This document shows, one piece after another, positions 1 through 5,835 of a stretch of DNA of 10,307 nt. Position numbers and translations under genes: made by a program. Under the pieces are notes generated by a model. That model was not told where the DNA came from. It did not search any database and worked only from the letters and a program-made list of their open reading frames with translations. The stretch's first letter is position 1. Each line of letters starts with the position of its first letter. The DNA is taken from assembly GCA_030620125.1 (NCBI GenBank), contig JAUXFI010000057.1:1-10307 (forward strand). Direction: 5' to 3'. The DNA comes from Anaerolineae bacterium (GTDB lineage Bacteria > Chloroflexota > Anaerolineae > B4-G1).

Positions 1-15
1 CCACTTGGCGACGAC

Positions 16-84
16 GGAGTCCCGAACTTGTTCGGGTGCGCCCCACACAGCAGATCAAAACTGCCCCAACAAGTTGGGGACTCC
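16..84. repeat. Inverted pair of REP-like hairpins
   Basis: Two copies of one small palindromic element face each other. Copy A (16-36, + strand) has stem CCCGAA/TTCGGG at 21-26/31-36 around loop CTTG. Copy B (64-84, reading as the element on the - strand) has stem CCCCAA/TTGGGG at 64-69/74-79. Over 21 bases the copies differ only at the two paired stem positions: G-C in one is C-G in the other, so pairing is kept. Both carry the same GGAGTCCC lead-in. The inverted pair could also fold into one long hairpin with a 27-nt loop. The layout resembles REP/REPIN elements. A role as terminator for an upstream gene is possible, but there is no T-run. Confidence 0.65.
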
Positions 85-135
85 CCACAACCTAGAGTTC
101 TCCGACAGCCTGCTAGGCTACATCCGATTGACACA

Positions 136-2295
136 ATGACCAAGAGACGCTCAAGTAGACGCAGAAGGAAGCGGCGGCGGACACTGCCCCTCATCAACCT
201 CACCCTCGACCAGTGGCTCGACATCCTGGGCTACGTGCTGCTCGTCATCGCCGCGTTCACACTTCTCAGCTTTCTCTCCGCCAGCCGTGGGCTGATCCCA
301 GGCTTGTGGCTGGGGCTGCTGCGGCGGACTTTTGGCTGGGGGACTTATCTGGTGCCGCTGTTCGTCGGCGCGGTGGGGCTGTGGCTCGTCCTGCGGCGTT
401 TCGGCGACCAGTTGCCCAGTGTGACCCCGCCGCAGATTATAGGTGCGCTGCTGGGTTACTTGGCCTTGCTGATTACGCTTCACTTTCCGGCGGCGCTCAT
501 CATGTTTGAGGGCGACCTCCGGGCGACGGCAGAGGCTGGTCACGGTGGCGGTTACCTGGGCGCAGCGTTGGGCCGGTTGCTGCTGGGGGGGTTTGGCAGC
601 GCGGGGCTGATCGTCGTGCTGGTCACCTGGTGGCTGATCGTCGTCGCGCTCATCTTTGACGTCACGATCCAGGATGGGGTGCGCGGCCTTCAGCACCTGT
701 GGGGCCAGCTCCCGACCCGCCGCCCCATGCCGCTCCCGACTCCGCCCCGCCGGGCCCCCGCAGCCCCGGATCGAGTCGCCGCCTCGCCTGTCCAACCGCA
801 TCTCATCGGCGGCGCCCAATTGTGGCAGATCCCTGCGTTCGACGAGATACTTGAACCCGGCAGTACACAGGACTTTAGCGCAGGCATACTGCGCCAGCAG
901 GCACGCACCATTGAGGAAACATTGGAGAGCCTGGGTGCGCCGGTCAGGGTCAAGGAGATCAATCGCGGGCCGGTCGTGACCCAGTTTGGTATCGAACCCC
1001 TCGTGATCACCAATAGTAACGGCAAGGAGACCAAAGTCAAGGTCGGTCGCATCGCCGCGCTGGCCGACGACGTGGCGCTGGCGCTGGAAGCCAGGACGCT
1101 GCGCGTCGAAGCTCCCATCCCCGGCAAGCGGCTGGTCGGCATCGAGGTGCCCAACCCGGAGGTCTCGCTGGTCGCACTGCGGGACGTGATGGAGGCGGAA
1201 GCGTTCGCGGAGGTCGACTCCCCGTTGCGACTGTGCCTCGGGCAGGACGTCTCTGGCAACCCAGTGGTCGCCGATTTGACCGCCATGCCCCACCTTCTCA
1301 TCGCTGGCACGACCGGTTCGGGCAAGTCAGTCTGCGTCAACTCTATCATCGCCGCGCTGCTTTTGCAGAACACCCCAGCCGAGTTAAAGTTCCTGATGGT
1401 GGACCCCAAGCGCGTGGAGTTGACGGGTTATGACGGCATCCCGCATCTCCGGTCGAAAGTCGTGGTGGAGATGGAACGGGTGGTGAGCGTGCTTCAGTGG
1501 GTGCTGGGGGAGATGGACGGGAGATATCGTCGCTTCTCCGACGTGCGCGCTACCCACATCCGCGACTACAACGAGCGCATCGCGCCGCGCCTGGGCGAAA
1601 AACGAATACCGTACATCGTGGTCATCATAGACGAATTGGCGGACCTGATGATGATGGCTCCACAGGAGACAGGGCGCATTCTTTGCCGCATCGCGCAGAT
1701 GGCGCGGGCGACCGGTATTCACCTGGTGATCGCCACCCAGCGCCCCAGCGTGGACGTGGTCACGGGGCTCATCAAGGCCAACTTTCCGGCGCGCATCGCC
1801 TTCAACGTGGCCTCGTCTGTGGATTCGCGGGTCATCCTCGATATGCCCGGCGCCGAGCAGTTGCTGGGCCAGGGCGACATGCTGTTTTTGCCTCCCGACG
1901 CTCCCACCCCCTTGCGCTTGCAGGGCGCTTTTGTCTCCGACGAGGAACTGCGCCGGCTCGTACAGTACTGGAAGGGACAGGCAAGGCCGGAGGCGATACC
2001 GGCCGAAAAGTCGGTGCAACAACCGCTGTGGGAGGAGATGCGCCAGCGGGAGCAGGCGGTAGAGTTCGAGGACGAGTTGCTACCCGACGTGATTGACCTG
2101 GTTTTGCGGGAGCAGCGAGCCTCCATTTCACTCCTCCAGCGCAAACTGCGCATCGGCTACACGCGGGCAGCGCGGATAGTGGACATTCTCGAAGAGAACG
2201 GCGTCGTGGGGCCACAGCCGGCGGGCGGAAAAGCGCGCGAAGTCTTCCCCCAGGCAGCCCACGCGCTGCTCCACCCCCAGGGAGAAGAGCGATGA
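136..2295 (+). CDS. ftsK: FtsK/SpoIIIE family DNA translocase
   Basis: This is a membrane-anchored, ATP-driven double-stranded DNA pump that clears and sorts chromosomes at the division septum. The 719-aa product starts with a very basic segment (RRSSRRRRKRRR, residues 4-15). Hydrophobic segments follow at about 31-49, 70-87, 101-123 and 155-175, then a short Pro-rich linker (about 190-225). The motor has Walker A GTTGSGKS at 391-398 and Walker B IVVIIDE at 494-500. A C-terminal winged-helix gamma domain (about 648-710, with GYTRAARIVDILEENG) is the part that reads oriented DNA signals (KOPS/SRS) in the family. I chose ATG 136 because the 36 in-frame codons before it run through the palindromic repeats. 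No clear Shine-Dalgarno is visible. The linker is short compared with E. coli FtsK and more like SpoIIIE. The stop overlaps the next start. Confidence 0.95.
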   Translation: MTKRRSSRRRRKRRRTLPLINLTLDQWLDILGYVLLVIAAFTLLSFLSASRGLIPGLWLGLLRRTFGWGTYLVPLFVGAVGLWLVLRRFGDQLPSVTPPQIIGALLGYLALLITLHFPAALIMFEGDLRATAEAGHGGGYLGAALGRLLLGGFGSAGLIVVLVTWWLIVVALIFDVTIQDGVRGLQHLWGQLPTRRPMPLPTPPRRAPAAPDRVAASPVQPHLIGGAQLWQIPAFDEILEPGSTQDFSAGILRQQARTIEETLESLGAPVRVKEINRGPVVTQFGIEPLVITNSNGKETKVKVGRIAALADDVALALEARTLRVEAPIPGKRLVGIEVPNPEVSLVALRDVMEAEAFAEVDSPLRLCLGQDVSGNPVVADLTAMPHLLIAGTTGSGKSVCVNSIIAALLLQNTPAELKFLMVDPKRVELTGYDGIPHLRSKVVVEMERVVSVLQWVLGEMDGRYRRFSDVRATHIRDYNERIAPRLGEKRIPYIVVIIDELADLMMMAPQETGRILCRIAQMARATGIHLVIATQRPSVDVVTGLIKANFPARIAFNVASSVDSRVILDMPGAEQLLGQGDMLFLPPDAPTPLRLQGAFVSDEELRRLVQYWKGQARPEAIPAEKSVQQPLWEEMRQREQAVEFEDELLPDVIDLVLREQRASISLLQRKLRIGYTRAARIVDILEENGVVGPQPAGGKAREVFPQAAHALLHPQGEER

Positions 2296-2876
2296 GTTAC
2301 GCGATCCACAAACAAACCTATTCTGAGGGGTTGGCCTACCGCTATCACATCCTGGATGAGGCCGGGAAGTTGTGCTACGTAGCCGAGCGGACAGGCTTGC
2401 TGCTGCCATCTCCAACGCGCCTGGTAGAGTTCTTCGATGCCGATCATAGCCCGGCTGGTCGCCTGCAACCGCCGGACGTCGCACCGTGGCGGCGCGGGAA
2501 GAGCTACGAGGTCTTTGTCGGTGGAGAGGCGGAGGAACCCTACACGGTGATTCGGGAGCGCTGGAGGCTGGTGGACATCATACTGTTGCGCCTGCCGCGC
2601 TACGAGGTGCAACTGGAACGACAACGGTATATCGCCCGGGGCAGCCGCTACGGGGAGCGTTTCTACGAGGTCTTTCGCCAACGTGGAGATGAAGGGGTAG
2701 ATGAGGGACGAGTAAATAAAGGAAAGCCTACACCCAAAGAGGTGAAGGTAGGGCAGATTCAGCGCCCGACGGCTGGTCCCAGTTACATCGTCGAGGCCAG
2801 CGTCGCGCCGCTGCGTCAGGCTCCGCTGGTGCTGACCGCGCTGGCGATCCTCATTGACGTGGAGTTACACTCTTAA
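2292..2876 (+). CDS. Tubby C-terminal-like (LURP-one/scramblase-type) protein
   Basis: A 194-aa protein of uncertain function. Its ATG overlaps the ftsK stop (ATGA at 2292-2295), so it is probably co-transcribed and translationally coupled. The pattern of short beta strands (YHILDEAGKLCYVAER, KSYEVFV, YTVIRERW, RYEVQLERQRYIARG, FYEVF) ending in a hydrophobic stretch (APLVLTALAILIDVEL, about 175-190) resembles the LURP-one-related and phospholipid-scramblase branch of tubby-like barrels, in which a beta barrel encloses a C-terminal helix. I recognise this from pattern only. There is no signal peptide and no obvious catalytic motif. Residues about 131-150 are a polar, Gly/Glu/Lys-rich insert encoded by purine-rich DNA unlike the rest of the gene. 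An alternative is a lineage-specific hypothetical protein. Confidence 0.6.
   Translation: MSYAIHKQTYSEGLAYRYHILDEAGKLCYVAERTGLLLPSPTRLVEFFDADHSPAGRLQPPDVAPWRRGKSYEVFVGGEAEEPYTVIRERWRLVDIILLRLPRYEVQLERQRYIARGSRYGERFYEVFRQRGDEGVDEGRVNKGKPTPKEVKVGQIQRPTAGPSYIVEASVAPLRQAPLVLTALAILIDVELHS
2686..2745 (+). other. Purine-rich low-complexity insert in the tubby-like gene
   Basis: This stretch is dominated by A and G (GATGAAGG, GATGAGGG, GAGTAAATAAAGGAAAG) and has far lower GC than the flanking codons. It is read in frame as a hydrophilic segment rich in Gly, Asp, Glu and Lys between two predicted beta strands. It looks like a loop expansion of repeat origin. Its effect on function is unknown. Confidence 0.4.
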
Positions 2877-2907
2877 AGACCTGTCTCCTTTCGCCTACCT
2901 TTCGTTA

Positions 2908-3906
2908 TCACGGGGCTTTCCTGTGCGCACCACGATGCGACACCTCGGCGCACCGTTTTACCAAAGTTTTACGCCAACGCCACCACACCCCCACCGGATA
3001 GCCGACCATCTTGGCGACGTCACCTGCGACACGGATCACTGGTACCCACAGCGCCGCCTGTAATTTCTGAGCGAGATTCAGGCCACCCCACATCCGCGCC
3101 AGCCGCCGCCAGCCTGCCCAGAACATCCCCGGAAGGGAGACCAGGTAGAGCGACCACCACCATGGACTGATCACTGCGCCGGCAACGGCGATGAGCGGCA
3201 GGGCGACCATGTAGGTGAGGTAGCGGATAGCGTGCCGCCTGCGCCACAGGTCTGCCTTGCCGTCGCCCCGCGCATAGCGGTAATACTGCACGAAGAAGGC
3301 GCGCAAGCCGGGGCGCGGACGAAAATGAACCACCGCTTCGGGCACAAAGACGAATGGTCCGAAACGCTCGCGCACCTGAAGGTCAAAAATCAGATCCTCG
3401 CAGTAGTCGAGCCACTCGGGGTACCCCCCCACCGCTGCCCAGGCACTCTTGCGAAAGGCGACCGAGCGGCTGGAGGGGAGAAAGCGCGTCGGGTTGATCT
3501 CCCGTAACTCTGGTAGTACCGTCGCGCCCATCGCTGTCTCAAAGACGGTCTGCGGGTCGGGGCGGAAGAAGCCTGCGACAGTCTGTGTGCCTGCGTCTTT
3601 AAACGGCGCGACGATCTTTTCCAGCCACTGCGGACTCAGACGTACGCCCGCGTCGGTCGTGGCGATGATCTCGCTCGTGGCGGCCTCAATGGCCGCGTTA
3701 CGCCCCTGCGAGATATTTCCCGGTCGCTGGACGACACGCAGCGGCAGGCGGCTCTCGGCCTTTAGCAGCGATAGCGTCGAGTCGTTCGAGCCGCCGTCGC
3801 AGATGACCACCTCGTCCGGGGGGCGGGTCTGGACGATCAGGCTGTCCAGCAGGCGGGGCAGGCTATTGGCCTCGTTCAATACCGTGACGACGACGGAAAT
3901 GCGCAT
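2908..3906 (-). CDS. Family 2 glycosyltransferase, membrane-associated
   Basis: The 332-aa product transfers a sugar from a nucleotide-sugar donor, probably to a cell-surface glycan or lipid; the substrate cannot be told from sequence. A GT-A fold is shown by the N-terminal strand ISVVVTVLNEANSLPRLL (3-20), the nucleotide-binding DGGSNDST (37-44) and TTDAGVRLSPQWL (83-95), where the metal-binding DxD is reduced to DAG. YCEDLIFDLQVRERF (168-182) supplies the ED acceptor-site motif, and YARGDGKADLW (211-221) stands at the usual Q/RxxRW position. Hydrophobic segments at about 231-248 and 250-266 suggest membrane anchoring. It is a single gene converging on the ftsK pair, with only 31 nt between stops. 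It has its own promoter and probably an almost leaderless mRNA, since no Shine-Dalgarno precedes ATG 3906. Confidence 0.9.
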   Translation of the reverse strand: MRISVVVTVLNEANSLPRLLDSLIVQTRPPDEVVICDGGSNDSTLSLLKAESRLPLRVVQRPGNISQGRNAAIEAATSEIIATTDAGVRLSPQWLEKIVAPFKDAGTQTVAGFFRPDPQTVFETAMGATVLPELREINPTRFLPSSRSVAFRKSAWAAVGGYPEWLDYCEDLIFDLQVRERFGPFVFVPEAVVHFRPRPGLRAFFVQYYRYARGDGKADLWRRRHAIRYLTYMVALPLIAVAGAVISPWWWSLYLVSLPGMFWAGWRRLARMWGGLNLAQKLQAALWVPVIRVAGDVAKMVGYPVGVWWRWRKTLVKRCAEVSHRGAHRKAP

Positions 3907-3914
3907 TGGCCAAG

Positions 3915-3943
3915 ATTATACACGACGATGCCCCCACCGCCAA
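3915..3943 (-). promoter_or_regulatory. Sigma70-type promoter of the glycosyltransferase gene
   Basis: On the - strand there is a TTGGCG -35 (3943-3938), a 17-nt spacer and a perfect TATAAT -10 (3920-3915). The -10 ends 8 nt before the ATG at 3906. Transcription would therefore start within about 0-3 nt of the start codon. Confidence 0.7.
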
Positions 3944-3964
3944 GCCCAGGCATGCCCCCACCGC
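3928..3964. repeat. 13-bp direct repeat between divergent promoters
   Basis: ATGCCCCCACCGC occurs at 3928-3940 and again at 3952-3964, exactly 24 bp apart. The first copy covers most of the -35/-10 spacer and the edge of the -35 of the leftward promoter. The second ends 4 bp before the -35 of the rightward csp promoter. The placement suits a shared operator, but a chance local duplication cannot be excluded. Confidence 0.5.
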
Positions 3965-3968
3965 GAAT

Positions 3969-3997
3969 TTGACATTTGCGCGCAAGCGTGGTATAGT
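3969..3997 (+). promoter_or_regulatory. Strong sigma70-type promoter of the csp-RRM operon
   Basis: A perfect TTGACA -35 (3969-3974), a 17-nt spacer and a TATAGT -10 (3992-3997). Transcription should start near 4004, leaving a leader of about 130 nt before the GTG start at 4134. The promoter diverges from that of the glycosyltransferase, with 25 bp between the two -35 boxes. Confidence 0.85.
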
Positions 3998-4004
3998 TGC
4001 GTCG

Positions 4005-4102
4005 TAGGACGTGGTAAGTTCAGGTAGCGATATTCGTTCCGCCCGGGCTTGCGAGGCCTGGGCGGTTTGTGTACCTGCCTCCTCTAAAACCACGCAGGCC
4101 TA
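4005..4102 (+). promoter_or_regulatory. Nested structured 5' leader of the cold-shock gene
   Basis: Four helices nest without crossing. They are TAGG/CCTA (4005-4008/4099-4102), CGTGGT/ACCACG (4010-4015/4089-4094), CAGGTA/TACCTG (4021-4026/4072-4077) and the 10-bp CCGCCCGGGC/GCCTGGGCGG (4039-4048/4056-4065, one G-U pair, 7-nt loop). The structure begins at the predicted transcription start and ends 16 nt before the Shine-Dalgarno. Long structured leaders control cspA in E. coli. A comparable role here is inferred from the fold and position. Confidence 0.6.
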
Positions 4103-4118
4103 CAGAATATTACAGTAT

Positions 4119-4124
4119 AAGGAG
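4119..4124 (+). promoter_or_regulatory. Shine-Dalgarno that fixes the csp GTG start
   Basis: AAGGAG lies 9 nt before GTG 4134. It decides against the longer open frame running up to 4011, which would place the N-terminus inside the structured leader. Confidence 0.85.
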
Positions 4125-4133
4125 TATCAGAAG

Positions 4134-4343
4134 GTGAACGAGAAAGAAACAGGGACCGTCAAGTGGTTCAGTAACGCCAAGGGCTACGGATTCATCCAGC
4201 GCGACGAGGGCGGGGACGTGTTTGTCCACTACTCCGCTGTCGAGGGCGCCGGCTTCCGAACGCTCGACGAAGGCCAGCGGGTCGAATTCACCGTCGAGGA
4301 AGGCCCTAAAGGCCTGCAGGCCACCAGCGTCAACCCGCTGTAA
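4134..4343 (+). CDS. csp: Cold-shock domain protein (CspA family)
   Basis: A 69-aa single cold-shock domain, the standard length of the CspA family. These proteins bind single-stranded RNA and DNA, melt mRNA secondary structure and act as RNA chaperones in the cytoplasm. The OB-fold signatures are present: [16 protein letters not shown] (6-21) contains the RNP1-type KGYGFI (16-21), and VFVHY (29-33) is RNP2. The C-terminus [10 protein letters not shown] is typical. Translation starts at GTG 4134 behind AAGGAG. The gene is first in an operon with an RRM protein 64 nt downstream, driven by a near-consensus promoter and a long structured leader. That layout is typical of cold-induced csp genes, so post-transcriptional temperature control is likely but not proven. 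Confidence 0.95.
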   Translation: MNEKETGTVKWFSNAKGYGFIQRDEGGDVFVHYSAVEGAGFRTLDEGQRVEFTVEEGPKGLQATSVNPL

Positions 4344-4407
4344 GAGTAAAATTAGGAGCGGGCTTTCGTGTCAAGTAGCAGCGCAAGCAACATCCAGAGG
4401 AGATAAT

Positions 4408-4704
4408 ATGGCCAAAAAGCTATACGTCGGCAACCTGAGCTATAGCGTGACCGATGACTCTTTGCGGGAGTTATTTGGCTCCTTGGGAGAGGTTACATCG
4501 GCCACCGTCATCACCGACCGCATGACAGGGCGCTCGCGTGGCTTTGGCTTCGTCGAGATGGCGGAGAGTGCAGCCGCGCAACAGGCTGTCACCCAACTCA
4601 ATGGCCGTGAGCTAGAGGGTCGGGCGATCAAGGTGGCGGAGGCTCGTCCACAACAGCCTCGTGGCTACCGCGAGGAGCCGCGCGGAGGTCGGAGCCGCTA
4701 CTAG
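4408..4704 (+). CDS. Bacterial RRM-domain RNA-binding protein
   Basis: A 98-aa protein with one RNA recognition motif, like the short Rbp proteins of cyanobacteria and other bacteria, several of which are cold-induced. RNP2 is LYVGNL (5-10) and RNP1 is RGFGFVEM (44-51), with the surface aromatics Y6, F46 and F48 in place. The fold continues through LNGRELEGRAIKVAEARP. A short basic tail rich in Arg, Gly and Pro (about 80-98) resembles a reduced glycine-rich tail. The start is ATG 4408, with GAGGAG at 4397-4402 and 5-nt spacing. It shares a transcript with csp and ends just before a strong terminator. It probably works with Csp as an RNA chaperone in cold adaptation; that is inferred from family and pairing. 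Confidence 0.93.
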   Translation: MAKKLYVGNLSYSVTDDSLRELFGSLGEVTSATVITDRMTGRSRGFGFVEMAESAAAQQAVTQLNGRELEGRAIKVAEARPQQPRGYREEPRGGRSRY

Positions 4705-4731
4705 GCGCACTGCGCAAACGCACGCAAAGAG

Positions 4732-4778
4732 AACCGTGCATACCTGGCCCTGTGCCAGGGTGCACGGTTTGTTTTTGT
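4732..4778 (+). terminator. Rho-independent terminator of the csp-RRM operon
   Basis: Outer stem AACCGTGCA/TGCACGGTT (4732-4740/4761-4769) is a perfect 9 bp. After a small internal loop comes an inner stem CCTGGC/GCCAGG (4743-4748/4754-4759) with loop CCTGT. A T-rich tract, TTTGTTTTTG, follows on the + strand. On the - strand the flank is only weakly T-rich (TCTCTTTG), so it may stop the converging chelatase transcript less well. Confidence 0.92.
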
Positions 4779-4783
4779 TGACC

Positions 4784-4804
4784 TTTCACGCATCATGTTT
4801 CACG
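4784..4804 (+). repeat. TTTCACG direct repeat in the convergent spacer
   Basis: TTTCACG occurs at 4784-4790 and 4798-4804 between the csp-RRM terminator and the end of the chelatase gene. A small hairpin follows: CGCGC/GCGCG at 4803-4807/4814-4818, with a 6-nt loop. Neither side has a T-run that would make it a terminator. The same heptamer recurs near 7150. It is probably a degenerate spacer repeat. Confidence 0.35.
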
Positions 4805-4839
4805 CGCTTCTATGCGCGATCAACTCGTCCCGCCGAAAG

Positions 4840-5835
4840 TCACTTGAGTCGCTCCACGTTCCATTCATCCAGTTCTCCCCGCACCGCCTGCAGTAGTGCC
4901 TCGGCTTTCAACTCGGCCAGTGTGTAGCAGGGAGCCTCCAGGTGCTCGGCCAGTGCCTGTGCCAGCCCCTGGTCGAAGGCCTCGTGCTCCATGTTGATCA
5001 CCAACGAGCGGATGTGTACCTGGGGAAACATCTCCGCGACGCGGTACGCTTCTTCCTGCGGCGGCAGGTTTGTCGTCGAGACGTTGCCCGCGCCATCGGT
5101 CAAGAGCACCATTAATGGTATCAGGTCGGGATGCTGCCGCAACTCGCGTGTGATGACCTCATGGGCAGTCTGTAGCCCAGCCGAAAGGGGGGTCTTGCCG
5201 CCAACGGGGATGTCGGCCAGCGCCCGCCGCGCCAGCTCGACGCTATTGGTGGGTGGGAGTACGACGTGGGCGTCGTTCTTCTGGAAAACGATCAGGCCCA
5301 CCCGATCACGCTGTTGGTAGGCGTCCGTCAGCAACGACATGACGGCTCCCTTCGTCGCCTGCATACGCTCGGCCACTGCCATAGACCAGGAAGCGTCCAC
5401 GACGAAGAGCACCAGGTTGGCGGCTCGGCGCACACGCACCTTGCGCCGATAATCGTCGGGACGCAACGCCAGTGCCGGTCCGCCCTCACGTCTCCGCGCT
5501 CTTTGGTGAGGAGCAGCGGCGCGAAGCGTGGCATCGAAGGCCAGGTCGCTGGGATCGCCAGGGGAGGGACGGGACTGGATGTAACGACCACGCTTGCGGT
5601 CAGTGCGGGTCTGGCTGCGGCGGCCGCCGCTGGAGCGGGTCAACCGGTCGAGAGGTGTGTCCAGCCGGCGCGGCGCGAACTCTTCGTCGGCGGCAACTTG
5701 TTCGCCGCCCTCCCACCAGCGTCCTTCAGACGGCCACTGGGGAATGGTTTGTAGTACCGGCTCCCGCGCTACCTCGGTTCGCTCGTTTTCTGGGGGAGGC
5801 TGCTCGTCGCTATTCTCCCCAGATGCGCTTTTTTT
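4840..5835 (-). CDS. ChlD-type VWA part of the chelatase, read in the -1 frame
   Basis: This is the second half of the chelatase gene, open from the A9 tract to the stop at 4840. It encodes an acidic, Pro-rich linker and then the ChlD-type segment APRRLDTPLDRL, GRYIQSRPSPGDPSDLAFD and ATLRAAAPHQRARRR. A VWA domain follows with MIDAS residues DASWS (510-514 in the fused numbering), T578 in GGKTPLSAG and D610 in LLTDGAGN. In chelatases this domain couples the ATPase rings to the large catalytic subunit. There is no ATG or GTG ahead of the ChlD-like core. The first candidate start is TTG 5643, with no Shine-Dalgarno, and family-like coding already precedes it. A TAA at 5838-5836 closes the frame right at the slippery tract. 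Expression by frameshift from the upstream frame is therefore far more likely than separate initiation. Confidence 0.88.
   Translation of the reverse strand, partial: KKSASGENSDEQPPPENERTEVAREPVLQTIPQWPSEGRWWEGGEQVAADEEFAPRRLDTPLDRLTRSSGGRRSQTRTDRKRGRYIQSRPSPGDPSDLAFDATLRAAAPHQRARRREGGPALALRPDDYRRKVRVRRAANLVLFVVDASWSMAVAERMQATKGAVMSLLTDAYQQRDRVGLIVFQKNDAHVVLPPTNSVELARRALADIPVGGKTPLSAGLQTAHEVITRELRQHPDLIPLMVLLTDGAGNVSTTNLPPQEEAYRVAEMFPQVHIRSLVINMEHEAFDQGLAQALAEHLEAPCYTLAELKAEALLQAVRGELDEWNVERLK

Noticed and set aside
151..1293. Long - strand open frame opposite ftsK
   Set aside because: It is a high-GC shadow of the ftsK coding frame. Its product is Gln/Arg/Asp/Pro-rich with no recognisable family, while the + strand is clearly FtsK.
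4334..4362. Hairpin CCCGCT/AGCGGG at the end of csp as an internal terminator
   Set aside because: The stem is only 6 bp with a 17-nt loop and is followed by CTTTCG rather than a T-run. At most it is a weak processing or attenuation site.
4222..4407. N-terminal extension of the RRM protein back into csp
   Set aside because: The extension reads csp in another frame. ATG 4408 has a good Shine-Dalgarno and the RRM begins at once.
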